Positions 1-7,452 of a DNA stretch of 7,481 nt are shown piece by piece. The notes under the pieces are model-generated. The model had not been told where the DNA came from and made no database searches. It saw nothing but the letters and a program-made list of their open reading frames with translations. Location: NCBI GenBank assembly GCA_937897665.1, contig CALCPB010000158.1:1-7481 (forward strand). Direction: 5' to 3'. This DNA comes from an uncultured Halomicronema sp. Lineage in GTDB: Bacteria > Cyanobacteriota > Cyanobacteriia > Phormidesmidales > Phormidesmidaceae. Numbering within the stretch: the first letter of the stretch is position 1; the number at the start of each line of letters is the position of its first letter. Position numbers and translations under genes: made by a program.

Positions 1-639
1 GCGCCCCGAAACCATCAGCAACTGCTTAAAGAGCTGCGGCGACTGGGGCAGCGCAAACCATTCCCCTGGGTTGACCCGGGAAGGCAAAATGAAATCGCGC
101 GCCCCCTCCGGCGTGGAGCGGGTCAAAATCGGTGTCTCCACTTCCATAAAGCTTTCTTCGTCTTCGAGAAAGCGGCGGATAGCTTTAATCACTGCGTGGC
201 GAGTCTGCAAATTTTGGGCCATGCGGTCGCGGCGCAGATCTAAATAGCGATAGCGGAGCCGCAGTTCTTCTCGTACCGACTCGGACTCTGCCGTCGACAC
301 CTGAAACGGCAGCTGTTTACGAACGGCATTGAGCAATTCAATTTCGTCGGCGTAAATTTCCACCTGGCCAGTCGGTAGCTTCTCGTTGAGCGACGCATCG
401 GGCCGCTGACTCACGGTGCCGCGAATGCGCACGACGTATTCATTGCGCAGGTCATTGGCCGTGCCAAACGACTCCGGTGTCCGCTCCGGATCGCTCACAA
501 TCTGCACCAGGCCGGTGCGATCGCGCAGATCCACAAAAATCACGCCCCCATGGTCGCGACGGCGATCGACCCAACCAAATAGGGTAACCGTCTTTCCGAT
601 GTCGATGGCTCTGAGGTGGCCGCAGTAATGGGTACGCAT
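1..639 (-). CDS. aspS: Aspartyl-tRNA synthetase, N-terminal part (cut by window edge)
   Basis: Class II aminoacyl-tRNA synthetase that charges tRNA-Asp with aspartate in the cytoplasm. Only the first 213 codons are present; the frame is open to base 1 and the gene continues beyond the window. The start is ATG at 639-637, giving [10 protein letters not shown], the usual beginning for bacterial AspRS. Residues about 1-105 form the OB-fold anticodon-binding domain, with [11 protein letters not shown] at 22-32 and FVDLRDRTG at 35-43. The linker [11 protein letters not shown] follows at 127-137. Class II motif 1 lies around 152-170, ending FMEVETP, followed by [13 protein letters not shown] at 200-212. 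Motifs 2 and 3 would lie outside. No purine-rich ribosome site is seen before the ATG. The gene lies downstream of the deaminase-like gene on the same strand, 207 bp away, so it probably has its own promoter. Identity is very secure; the His at 30 is treated in the findings. Confidence 0.97.
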   Translation of the reverse strand, partial: MRTHYCGHLRAIDIGKTVTLFGWVDRRRDHGGVIFVDLRDRTGLVQIVSDPERTPESFGTANDLRNEYVVRIRGTVSQRPDASLNEKLPTGQVEIYADEIELLNAVRKQLPFQVSTAESESVREELRLRYRYLDLRRDRMAQNLQTRHAVIKAIRRFLEDEESFMEVETPILTRSTPEGARDFILPSRVNPGEWFALPQSPQLFKQLLMVSGR

Positions 640-689
640 GGTTTCGCTGGGTGCTTGTTAAACGCGAGAAGTCGCTACAAAACCTTCTT

Positions 690-718
690 ATTATCTAGGA
701 TTGTGCAACCAGTGACAC
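690..718 (-). promoter_or_regulatory. Weak candidate promoter for aspS
   Basis: Read on the minus strand, GATAAT (plus 690-695) matches the -10 consensus at five of six bases. Seventeen bases upstream, GTGTCA (plus 713-718) is a poor -35 match. The -10 lies about 50 bases before the aspS ATG. Placement is reasonable for aspS transcription, but support rests mainly on the -10 box. Confidence 0.3.
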
Positions 719-734
719 AGGTTAGTAATCGCTC

Positions 735-752
735 TTGTGGCTGCAGCCACAA
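735..752. repeat. 18-bp perfect palindrome upstream of aspS
   Basis: TTGTGGCTGCAGCCACAA reads the same on both strands, giving 9-bp half sites with no spacer. The flanks add a partial outer match (GCT at 731-733 and AGC at 757-759). Neither strand has a T-run directly after the repeat, so it does not look like an intrinsic terminator. It lies about 16 bp upstream of the candidate aspS -35 box, so a protein-binding site is possible. Function unknown. Confidence 0.6.
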
Positions 753-795
753 AGTTAGCTTTTGTTTGATGACAAGTCAGACCCTGATGTTTGGC

Positions 796-845
796 AAAAA
801 GGTCGGCCAGCGGGTCATCTCACTCACTCTCATCACGCCTGGCCA
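796..845 (-). terminator. Weak candidate terminator after the deaminase-like gene
   Basis: On the minus strand the arms GGCCAGGCG and CGCTGGCC can pair over 8 bp with one bulged base. The loop is long (about 23 nt). Five Ts (plus 796-800) begin four bases after the stem. The loop length and the gap before the T-run make this a poor intrinsic terminator, but it sits directly after the stop codon, where one is expected. Confidence 0.25.
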
Positions 846-846
846 T

Positions 847-1911
847 CTATATTGAGGCGGTTGGCTCAGCGGCATCATCAACCATTAAGCTGTCTAGCTG
901 CTCACGGAGCATGTCGTTGATTACCGAGCCCGGCGGACGCTTGTGGGGCCAAGCAAAGGCATGGCGAAATGCCGCGGCTTGGCAAGCTTGTAACCCTTCA
1001 AATCCAATCACATCCTGGGTTAGCAAATTTTCGTATTCAAAGGGCAAACGAACGTTGTGTAGGCCCGCATTATCGGTACAGATGGCAATATCGACCCCGG
1101 CATCGAAGCAGCGATCGAACACCGGCTTCAGGTCACGAATCTCATCTAGCGTGCCCGTTTGCAAATAGGTGGTTGGACAGACTTCCAAACACTGTCCCCG
1201 GTCAGCGACCGACTTCAGCAAATCAGGCCGCTGGAGGGGAATCTGAATGCCGTGGCCAATCCGCATCAGATAGGGTAACAGCTCGGGGTAGCAACCATCC
1301 CGAGTTTCAAACACGTGCCCGGTCGTGCTAACACCGAGCTGTCTAGCATAGGCATACAACCCGACAAACTCGTCTAGCCGTTCGCCATACTGGGCATCGC
1401 CACCCGCCAAATCAATGGCGCAGACAAACTCAGGATATTGAGCCGCCAGGTCAACAATGGCCCGATTCACGTCGTAGGGCAATCGCGAGTGCATACAGAG
1501 AATCTGCCGCGTCACCACCGGATATTCGGTTTGCTGGCTGGCGCGCCCTACCACCTCAACGATCTGGGTCATTTTGTCGATGCGATCGCTTTGCGCAAGA
1601 TGTTCTGGCGTTCTTAAGTAAGGCGTATAGCGCAGCTCTAGGTACGCGAGATTCTCAAAGATATAAGCCCCGCGAATCAGGCGCGACACGAAATAGGGCA
1701 GGGCTTCTTGAGTCTGCACGCTTTCTACCAGGGTGTGCAGCTCTAAATATTCCGCCAAGGTATTGCGCGGCCGGGTGTAGAAATCTTCAAAGGCAGGATA
1801 ACCTTCAAAGCGATCGGCCACATCGGAGCGATTGCGTTGAAAATACCGCCACAAAATTCTGGGGACAACAGAACCGCCCAGGTGGCGGTGCAGTTCAGCG
1901 TACAAACTCAT
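847..1911 (-). CDS. Adenosine deaminase-superfamily protein with altered substrate residues
   Basis: A 354-aa amidohydrolase-fold protein of the adenosine/AMP deaminase family, which removes the 6-amino group from adenine nucleosides using one zinc ion. Visible landmarks: the zinc pair H8 and H10 in ELHRHLGGS (6-14), DLAGGD at 167-172, zinc ligand H199 with catalytic-type E202 in GHVFE, RIGHG at 217-221 with H220, and the zinc-binding D280 in CTDN. Length is normal for the family and there is no signal peptide. Three contact positions are not classical. HLDG is HLGG, HAGE is HVFE and TDDP is TDNA, so the substrate may not be plain adenosine and I leave the symbol blank. The start ATG at 1911-1909 has a good ribosome site (GAGGAA, 5 nt before it) and gives the expected short lead to the HxH motif. 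It is divergent from purA, suggesting a purine-related role. Superfamily call strong; exact reaction uncertain. Confidence 0.85.
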   Translation of the reverse strand: MSLYAELHRHLGGSVVPRILWRYFQRNRSDVADRFEGYPAFEDFYTRPRNTLAEYLELHTLVESVQTQEALPYFVSRLIRGAYIFENLAYLELRYTPYLRTPEHLAQSDRIDKMTQIVEVVGRASQQTEYPVVTRQILCMHSRLPYDVNRAIVDLAAQYPEFVCAIDLAGGDAQYGERLDEFVGLYAYARQLGVSTTGHVFETRDGCYPELLPYLMRIGHGIQIPLQRPDLLKSVADRGQCLEVCPTTYLQTGTLDEIRDLKPVFDRCFDAGVDIAICTDNAGLHNVRLPFEYENLLTQDVIGFEGLQACQAAAFRHAFAWPHKRPPGSVINDMLREQLDSLMVDDAAEPTASI

Positions 1912-1916
1912 GGAAA

Positions 1917-1922
1917 TTCCTC
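1917..1922 (-). promoter_or_regulatory. Ribosome binding site of the deaminase-like gene
   Basis: GAGGAA on the minus strand, 5 nt before the ATG at 1911. It is the clearest Shine-Dalgarno sequence in the window and supports this start, which otherwise leaves only seven residues before the first zinc His. Confidence 0.7.
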
Positions 1923-2090
1923 GGCCTTGAGATGAGTGGGCATCAATTAAGTCGTCAAGCTTTCAAAAATCAGCTCAAAAAGTTATCTATTGTTCTACCC
2001 CAGAAATATCGAGCAACGGGTATAACCCCAGATTTGCTTTCGCTTTCCCAGCTGCGAGCCAAGAAACATTCCACCCGTTTGGGAACCATT

Positions 2091-2135
2091 GCTCGTCCTT
2101 GCCAAAACCTGTCTCCAAGCTCGTGCTGGCCAAAC
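2091..2135. repeat. Imperfect direct repeat in the divergent control region
   Basis: GCTCGTCCTTGCCAAAAC at 2091-2108 recurs as GCTCGTGCTGGCCAAAC at 2119-2135, starting 28 bp later. The copies differ by two substitutions and one missing A. It lies 40-85 bp upstream of the purA -35 box, a usual place for regulator sites, but the repeat is short and may be chance. Confidence 0.35.
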
Positions 2136-2175
2136 TGACCGCAAACCAGGCAGACAAACTCGATGAAGCTAGGTA

Positions 2176-2205
2176 TTGACAGGTCTGCAAAATTCTGAGG
2201 ATAAT
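2176..2205 (+). promoter_or_regulatory. Sigma70-type promoter for purA-rplY
   Basis: A perfect -35 box TTGACA (2176-2181) and a five-of-six -10 box GATAAT (2200-2205) are separated by 18 bp. Transcription would start near 2212, leaving a leader of about 25 nt before the purA start codon. This is the best promoter in the window. Confidence 0.75.
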
Positions 2206-2219
2206 GGTTATTTGTGTGA

Positions 2220-3575
<1,356 letters not shown>

Positions 3576-3625
3576 TTGTCTGTTTGTTTGCCTGCCCAAA
3601 TTATTCTGAATTGTCAGTGAGTCCT

Positions 3626-4252
3626 ATGGAACTATCGATTGAATGTAACAAGCGCGACACCGGCATTAACCCCAGAGCCCTGCGTCGTGATGGCCGCGTG
3701 CCTGCCGTTCTTTACGGTCATGATGGAGCCGAGTCTGTCTCGCTGACAGTGGCCCAGCGAGATGCCGAAAAGCTCGTGCGTTATGCGTCAGAGAACAATA
3801 CTCTGATCACGGTCAATGTGCCTGACATGCCCTGGAGTGGTCAGGCCCTACTGCGTGAGGTGCAAACTCACCCGTGGAAGGACATGCTGTACCACCTCAG
3901 CTTTTTCTCGATCGCCAGTCAGTCCAGCGTGGAAGTGGTCGTGCCCATTAATTACGTCGGCACGGCCAGCGGCGTTAAAGATGAAGGCGGCACCTTAGAC
4001 ATCATGGTGTCAGAACTGGCCATTCGCTGTGCCCCCAATGCGATTCCGGAAACGCTAGATATTGATGTGTCAGCGCTCGCCGTGGGTGAGAACCTCCACA
4101 TTACCGACCTGAAGTTGCCCGACGGGGTTGAGGCGATCTCTGATACCGACAAAACCCTGGTGAATGTCGCCGCCCCGAGAACGGTCGCCGCTGAAGCGGG
4201 CGACGCATCAACGCCGATGGCGGCTGTCGCAGAAGCTACCTCTGAAGGGTAG
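3626..4252 (+). CDS. rplY: 50S ribosomal protein bL25, long CTC form
   Basis: Ribosomal protein that binds 5S rRNA in the large subunit. The 208-aa length marks the two-domain CTC/TL5 form. The N-terminal 5S-binding domain spans about 1-92, with RRDGRVPAVLYG at 20-31 and LLREVQTHPWKDMLYHLSFF at 75-94. The C-terminal beta domain spans about 95-187, with GVKDEGGTLD at 116-125 and GENLHITDL at 154-162. An Ala/Thr-rich acidic tail ends the protein. The chosen start is ATG at 3626-3628, where the family homology begins (MELSIECNKR). The frame could begin at TTG 3572, overlapping the purA stop, but that adds 18 residues unlike the family. It is 50 bp after purA with no terminator between, so cotranscription is likely. 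A strong terminator follows. I recall the same gene pair next to each other in Synechocystis. Confidence 0.95.
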   Translation: MELSIECNKRDTGINPRALRRDGRVPAVLYGHDGAESVSLTVAQRDAEKLVRYASENNTLITVNVPDMPWSGQALLREVQTHPWKDMLYHLSFFSIASQSSVEVVVPINYVGTASGVKDEGGTLDIMVSELAIRCAPNAIPETLDIDVSALAVGENLHITDLKLPDGVEAISDTDKTLVNVAAPRTVAAEAGDASTPMAAVAEATSEG

Positions 4253-4271
4253 GTCACGTCTGAATGTGATG

Positions 4272-4300
4272 AAACCAGGGAACACGTTCCCTGGTTTTTT
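4272..4300 (+). terminator. Rho-independent terminator of purA-rplY
   Basis: An 11-bp perfect stem (AAACCAGGGAA at 4272-4282 with TTCCCTGGTTT at 4287-4297) closes a CACG loop, followed by a T-run to 4300. It lies 19 bp after the rplY stop and ends 21 bp before the next start codon. Confidence 0.9.
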
Positions 4301-4321
4301 ATTGTCTTTTCATAGGTTGTC

Positions 4322-5854
4322 ATGGTTGATGTCTCGCTGCCACCACTGATTCAGCAAATGCTCCAACCGGAGTTTTATCCCCACCCCGTTCAAGATTCGA
4401 TTCAGCTGATTCAGACCCACGGTTCCTACGTCATGCTGACGGGAGACTTTGCCTACAAAGTCAAAAAGCCGGTCGATTTTGGGTTTCTCAACTACTCCAC
4501 CCTGGAGCTGCGAAAACATTTCTGTGCGGCAGAGCTACAGCTCAACCAGCGCGCCGCCGCGCCCATTTATGTCGCCGCTCTGCCGATTAGCCAGCAGGGC
4601 GATCGCTACGAGCTCGACATCTCCGCAAACGTGGTGGAATACACCGTTAAAATGCGGCAGTTTCCCCAGTCCACGCTGCTAAGCCATCTCTTTGAGCAGG
4701 GTGACCTGACGGAAGATTTGCTGCGCCAGCTGGCTGAGGCGATCGCGGCCTTTCACCTGCAGGCTGAAACCAACGACTACATCCAGACCTTTGGCACGGT
4801 CGAGAAGATTCGCCAGTCGATCGACGAAAATTACGATCAGACCGTGGGCTTTATTGGCGGGCCGCAAACCCAGCAGCAGTTTGACGAGACCAAGGCCTAC
4901 ACCGACCAGTTTTTTGCTACCCAGCAGGCCCTGCTGCTGCAGCGCGTTGACCAGGGCAAAATCCGGGCTTGTCACGGCGACCTGCACCTCAACAACATCT
5001 GCTACTGGCAGGATGAGCTGCTGTTGTTTGACTGCATCGAATTCAACGAGCCGTTTCGCTTCGTTGATGTGATGTTCGACATCGCCTACATCATCATGGA
5101 TCTCACCGTGCAAGGGCGAACCGACTTGGCCGCCTCGTTTCTCAGCCACTATGTTGAGCACACGGGCGATTGGGCCGGTTTACAGGTACTGCCTCTCTAC
5201 GTCAGTCGGCAATCCTATGTCAGAGCCAAGGTTATCTCCTTTTTATTGGGCGATCCCACCGTTGACGACGCGGCGAAGCAAGCCGCCGCTGAAAAAGCGG
5301 CGAAATATTACACGCTGGCTTGGTCTTATATTCAGCCCCGGTCAGGCCGCCTCTTTGCCATGGCAGGACTATCTGGGGCCGGTAAAAGCACTGTAGCTCA
5401 GGAACTAGCGCGGCAGCTGCCCGGCGTCTATGTGCGCTCGGATGCGGTGCGCAAGCACTTAGCGGGGATGCCCGTACAGCAGCGGGGGGCCGATAGCCTA
5501 TACACCCCAGAAATGACGCAAAAGACCTACGAGCGCTTGGTGCAGTTAGGCAGCGAGTTGGCTAGCCAAGGTTACAACATCATTTTGGATGCGAAGTTTG
5601 ACCGGGTCGCGACCCGACAGCTGGCGATCGCCCAGGCAGCAGCTCACCAACTGCCGCTAACCATTGTGCACTGTGAGGCCCCGCTCGCAACGCTTCAACA
5701 ACGGGTCAAAGAACGGTCGGGCGACATTGCTGATGCCACCTTAGCCATTTTAGAAAAGCAGCATCTAGAGCCCTTTACTCTCGCCGAGCAACCCTATGTC
5801 ACGACGATTGATACGACCCAACCGCTATCTCCTCAATTGGCGACTATAGTGTAA
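4322..5854 (+). CDS. Two-domain predicted kinase: APH-like plus P-loop kinase
   Basis: A 510-aa fusion of two phosphotransferase-type domains; the substrate is unknown. Residues about 1-335 resemble the aminoglycoside-phosphotransferase/choline-kinase fold. AYKVKKPVDF at 44-53 carries the candidate nucleotide-binding lysine, HGDLHLNN at 218-225 is the catalytic loop with D220 and N225, and LFDCIEFN at 235-242 supplies the metal-binding Asp. Residues about 342-500 are a P-loop kinase like the gluconate-kinase/zeta-like group: Walker A GLSGAGKST at 349-357, VRSDAVRK at 371-378, ILDAKF at 421-426, and lid-type arginines in RVKERSGD at 461-468. Both active sites look intact. Such fusions are known in bacteria as uncharacterised predicted kinases (COG2187/COG0645). 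The start ATG has TAGG 5 nt upstream. The preceding terminator ends only 21 bp before, so a promoter must lie within or before it, or expression depends on readthrough. Antibiotic resistance should not be inferred. Confidence 0.85.
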   Translation: MVDVSLPPLIQQMLQPEFYPHPVQDSIQLIQTHGSYVMLTGDFAYKVKKPVDFGFLNYSTLELRKHFCAAELQLNQRAAAPIYVAALPISQQGDRYELDISANVVEYTVKMRQFPQSTLLSHLFEQGDLTEDLLRQLAEAIAAFHLQAETNDYIQTFGTVEKIRQSIDENYDQTVGFIGGPQTQQQFDETKAYTDQFFATQQALLLQRVDQGKIRACHGDLHLNNICYWQDELLLFDCIEFNEPFRFVDVMFDIAYIIMDLTVQGRTDLAASFLSHYVEHTGDWAGLQVLPLYVSRQSYVRAKVISFLLGDPTVDDAAKQAAAEKAAKYYTLAWSYIQPRSGRLFAMAGLSGAGKSTVAQELARQLPGVYVRSDAVRKHLAGMPVQQRGADSLYTPEMTQKTYERLVQLGSELASQGYNIILDAKFDRVATRQLAIAQAAAHQLPLTIVHCEAPLATLQQRVKERSGDIADATLAILEKQHLEPFTLAEQPYVTTIDTTQPLSPQLATIV

Positions 5855-5939
5855 GCGAGCAAGGCTGTCACAAGCCCGAGTGGATTAGTGGCAGCCCAAC
5901 CTATCCTCAACGTTGGGGGGATGATCCCCGCTATCCATC

Positions 5940-6242
5940 GTGACTGACATAATCTTTCCCGTTGCGCTGCGGCTGTGGCTATTTTTTTTGCTGACGTTTT
6001 TGGTGCTGGGCTACGAGATTGGCCCAAGCATTATTTTTGGGGCGATCGCCGGGTTTGCCGGCGGCACCCTGGCCGCTTGGTGGCAGACTCCTGGTGGCGA
6101 ACCGAAGGCCGTTGAGACCGGGCCTAACGCCCTCGATAAGTTAGGCGAGCGATTTAAACCACGCCAGGTACAAAACCGCTTACCCTTCCTTAAATTATTC
6201 ACCCGCCGCGATCGCCGCCATCCCGGCTCCCGTCGTTTGTAA
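5940..6242 (+). CDS. Small two-helix membrane protein of unknown function
   Basis: A 100-aa protein. Two hydrophobic segments are clear: about 9-25 (ALRLWLFFLLTFLVLGY) and 29-48 (PSIIFGAIAGFAGGTLAAWW), the second rich in small residues as in tightly packed helices. A soluble C-terminal half follows that is strongly basic (RFKPRQVQNR at 71-80, RRDRRHPGSRR at 89-99). By the positive-inside rule, N- and C-termini would both be cytoplasmic, with a short outside loop around E26. The start is GTG at 5940-5942; an in-frame TGA at 5922-5924 excludes an earlier one, and no good ribosome site is visible. It contains two of the window's HIP1 octamers. The GNAT gene begins 9 nt after its stop, suggesting cotranscription. 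I believe similar small proteins occur in other cyanobacteria, but I cannot name the family. Confidence 0.65.
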   Translation: MTDIIFPVALRLWLFFLLTFLVLGYEIGPSIIFGAIAGFAGGTLAAWWQTPGGEPKAVETGPNALDKLGERFKPRQVQNRLPFLKLFTRRDRRHPGSRRL

Positions 6243-6251
6243 AAGACTGTT

Positions 6252-6752
6252 ATGTCCTTTGTCATCCGAGAAATTCAACCTGAAGACGACCCGCAGATTG
6301 CGGCCATCATTCGTCAGGTACTCACCGAATTTGGTACCAATCGCCCTGGCTTTGCCTGGGCAGATCCGGAACTTGATCAGCTCTCCCAGGCCTACCAGGA
6401 CAACGGGGGCAGTTACTACGTGATCACCGCCGCAGACGAGATTATTGGTGGCGGCGGCATTGCACCGTTTCCCTGCGACTTTCCCGATATCTGTGAACTG
6501 CAAAAGATGTATCTTTTGCCCGCTTATCGCGGCCAAGGTATCGGCCAAGCCCTGATGGAAAAGTTGCTCACAATGGCGCAAGGGCAGGGTTATCAAGGCT
6601 GCTATTTAGAGACCTTTGGCACCATGGCAGCCGCGATTCATCTCTACCAAAAATTTGGCTTCCACCCCGTGGAGCAGCCCATGGGGAACTCGGGTCACCG
6701 CAGTTGCAACCTATTTTTCATGCGGCGCTTTGAGTCCTCAGAAGCTAGTTGA
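6252..6752 (+). CDS. GNAT-family N-acetyltransferase
   Basis: A 166-aa single-domain GCN5-related acetyltransferase, which moves the acetyl group of acetyl-CoA to an amine; the acceptor is unknown. The acetyl-CoA site (motif A) is ELQKMYLLPAYRGQGIGQAL at 82-101 with the pyrophosphate loop RGQGIG at 93-98. Motif B is seen as YLET at 118-121 and AAIHLYQKFGFHPVE at 127-141, containing the usual tyrosine (Y132). The N-terminal IREIQPEDDPQIAAII (5-20) is the normal beta1-alpha1 opening. Length is typical and it is cytoplasmic. ATG at 6252 is the natural start, 9 nt after the small membrane-protein gene and without a strong ribosome site, so coupling to that gene is plausible. It runs convergently towards dcd. 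Fold assignment is strong; whether it modifies a protein or a small molecule cannot be told. Confidence 0.9.
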   Translation: MSFVIREIQPEDDPQIAAIIRQVLTEFGTNRPGFAWADPELDQLSQAYQDNGGSYYVITAADEIIGGGGIAPFPCDFPDICELQKMYLLPAYRGQGIGQALMEKLLTMAQGQGYQGCYLETFGTMAAAIHLYQKFGFHPVEQPMGNSGHRSCNLFFMRRFESSEAS

Positions 6753-6807
6753 CGACCCAGCGAACGTCGTAGACCTTCAACCTCGCGTCAAAAGCATTTA
6801 ACATCAT

Positions 6808-6819
6808 TCACAATTGTGA
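6808..6819. repeat. 12-bp palindrome between convergent genes
   Basis: TCACAATTGTGA is a perfect palindrome in the 89-bp gap between the convergent GNAT and dcd genes. Neither side has a T-run, so it is not an obvious terminator. It has half sites like those of CRP-type regulators but in the inverted order and without the usual spacer. Function unknown; could be chance. Confidence 0.35.
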
Positions 6820-6841
6820 CACTGCCCCACGCCAACCCAGC

Positions 6842-7441
6842 TTATACGCGAGCTAGGGTCACCTGCTCAGGCTGATCTTGATATTTGCCGCGACGGGTTT
6901 CGTAGCTAACTTCACACTGCTCACCTTCAAAAAAGAGGAGCTGTACAACGCCTTCGTTTGCATAAATGCGGCAGTCAGCACTCGATGAGTTAGAGAACTC
7001 TAGCGTCAGATGACCACGCCAACCAGCTTCAGCCGGGGTCAAGTTAGCGATGATGCCACAGCGCGCATAGGTTGACTTGCCAATGCAAATGACGCTGATG
7101 TTATCAGGCACACGAATACACTCTAGTGCCACCCCGAGGCCATAGGAATGCGCTGGCAAGATGAAGTAGCTGCCACTGGTGTCGGTGCGTAGAGGTGTGG
7201 GCTCTAGATTATCGGGGCTGAAGTTTTTAGGATCAACGACCGTGCCTGGAATATGGCGGAAAATGCGAAATTCCGACGGTGAAAGGCGAATATCATAGCC
7301 ATACGAAGAGAGGCCATAGCTAATTACCGGACGGGTGTGCTGCAACTCGCCCGTGTCAACATGGCGAACCAGTTTGGGCTCAAAGGGCTCGATCAGCCCG
7401 TCAGCGGCCATTTGATTGATCCAAGCGTCGTTTTTAATCAT
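6842..7441 (-). CDS. dcd: dCTP deaminase
   Basis: Deaminates dCTP to dUTP, feeding thymidylate synthesis through dUTPase; a homotrimeric cytoplasmic enzyme of the dUTPase fold. The 199-aa length is normal. Landmarks: SYGLSSYGYDIRL at 41-53, VVDPKNF at 68-74, the nucleotide-binding GKSTYARCGI at 121-130 with S123 and R127, and LTLEFSN at 145-151, where E148 is the expected catalytic glutamate. The C-terminal GKYQDQ (185-190) is the usual lid end. This is the subgroup with GKSTYAR and LEFSN common in cyanobacteria and alphaproteobacteria, rather than the E. coli-like form. The start ATG at 7441-7439 gives the standard MIKNDAWI opening; no strong ribosome site precedes it. It lies convergent to the GNAT gene, and the region upstream runs off the window after 40 bp. 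Confidence 0.96.
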   Translation of the reverse strand: MIKNDAWINQMAADGLIEPFEPKLVRHVDTGELQHTRPVISYGLSSYGYDIRLSPSEFRIFRHIPGTVVDPKNFSPDNLEPTPLRTDTSGSYFILPAHSYGLGVALECIRVPDNISVICIGKSTYARCGIIANLTPAEAGWRGHLTLEFSNSSSADCRIYANEGVVQLLFFEGEQCEVSYETRRGKYQDQPEQVTLARV

Positions 7442-7452
7442 GATTTATTTGC

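Larger units (their letters stand above)
691..846 (-). other. Possible decayed small ORF, interrupted by one TGA
   Basis: Directly after the TAG stop of the upstream deaminase-like gene, and in the same frame, an ATG at 846-844 opens MARRDESE. It meets TGA at 822-820 and the frame then stays open (DDPLADLFAKHQGL...) to TAA at 693-691, 52 codons in all including the final stop. The first part after the TGA has codon choices like neighbouring genes; the last part does not. No usual start codon follows the TGA early enough to give a separate gene. It may be a decayed small gene, an old C-terminal extension of the upstream gene, or chance. I do not recognise the sequence. Confidence 0.18.

Noticed and set aside
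791..1331. Plus-strand open frames across the deaminase-like gene
   Set aside because: Shadows of the minus-strand gene, whose metal-binding motifs are unmistakable.
1932..2138. 68-codon plus-strand open frame in the divergent region
   Set aside because: No recognisable protein features, no convincing ribosome site, and residue make-up looks like translated noncoding DNA.
3952..4323. 123-codon minus-strand open frame
   Set aside because: Antisense to rplY and its terminator; Ser/Ala/Thr-rich shadow sequence.
4679..5161. 160-codon minus-strand open frame
   Set aside because: It is the antisense shadow of the kinase-fusion gene, whose motifs are clear on the plus strand; length follows from GC-rich third positions.
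5603..5616. 14-bp palindrome CGGGTCGCGACCCG
   Set aside because: It lies inside the kinase-fusion coding sequence and is explained by GC-rich codons for RVATR; no regulatory context.
4322..5854. Aminoglycoside resistance gene
   Set aside because: Only the fold-level kinase motifs are shared; the P-loop kinase fusion and housekeeping context point to a metabolic or unknown role.
5915..5930. GGGG/CCCC hairpin between the kinase-fusion and small membrane-protein genes
   Set aside because: Very short stem and no T-run, so not supported as a terminator.
6195..6596. 133-codon minus-strand open frame
   Set aside because: Antisense to the GNAT gene and the 3' end of the small membrane-protein gene; no motif seen.
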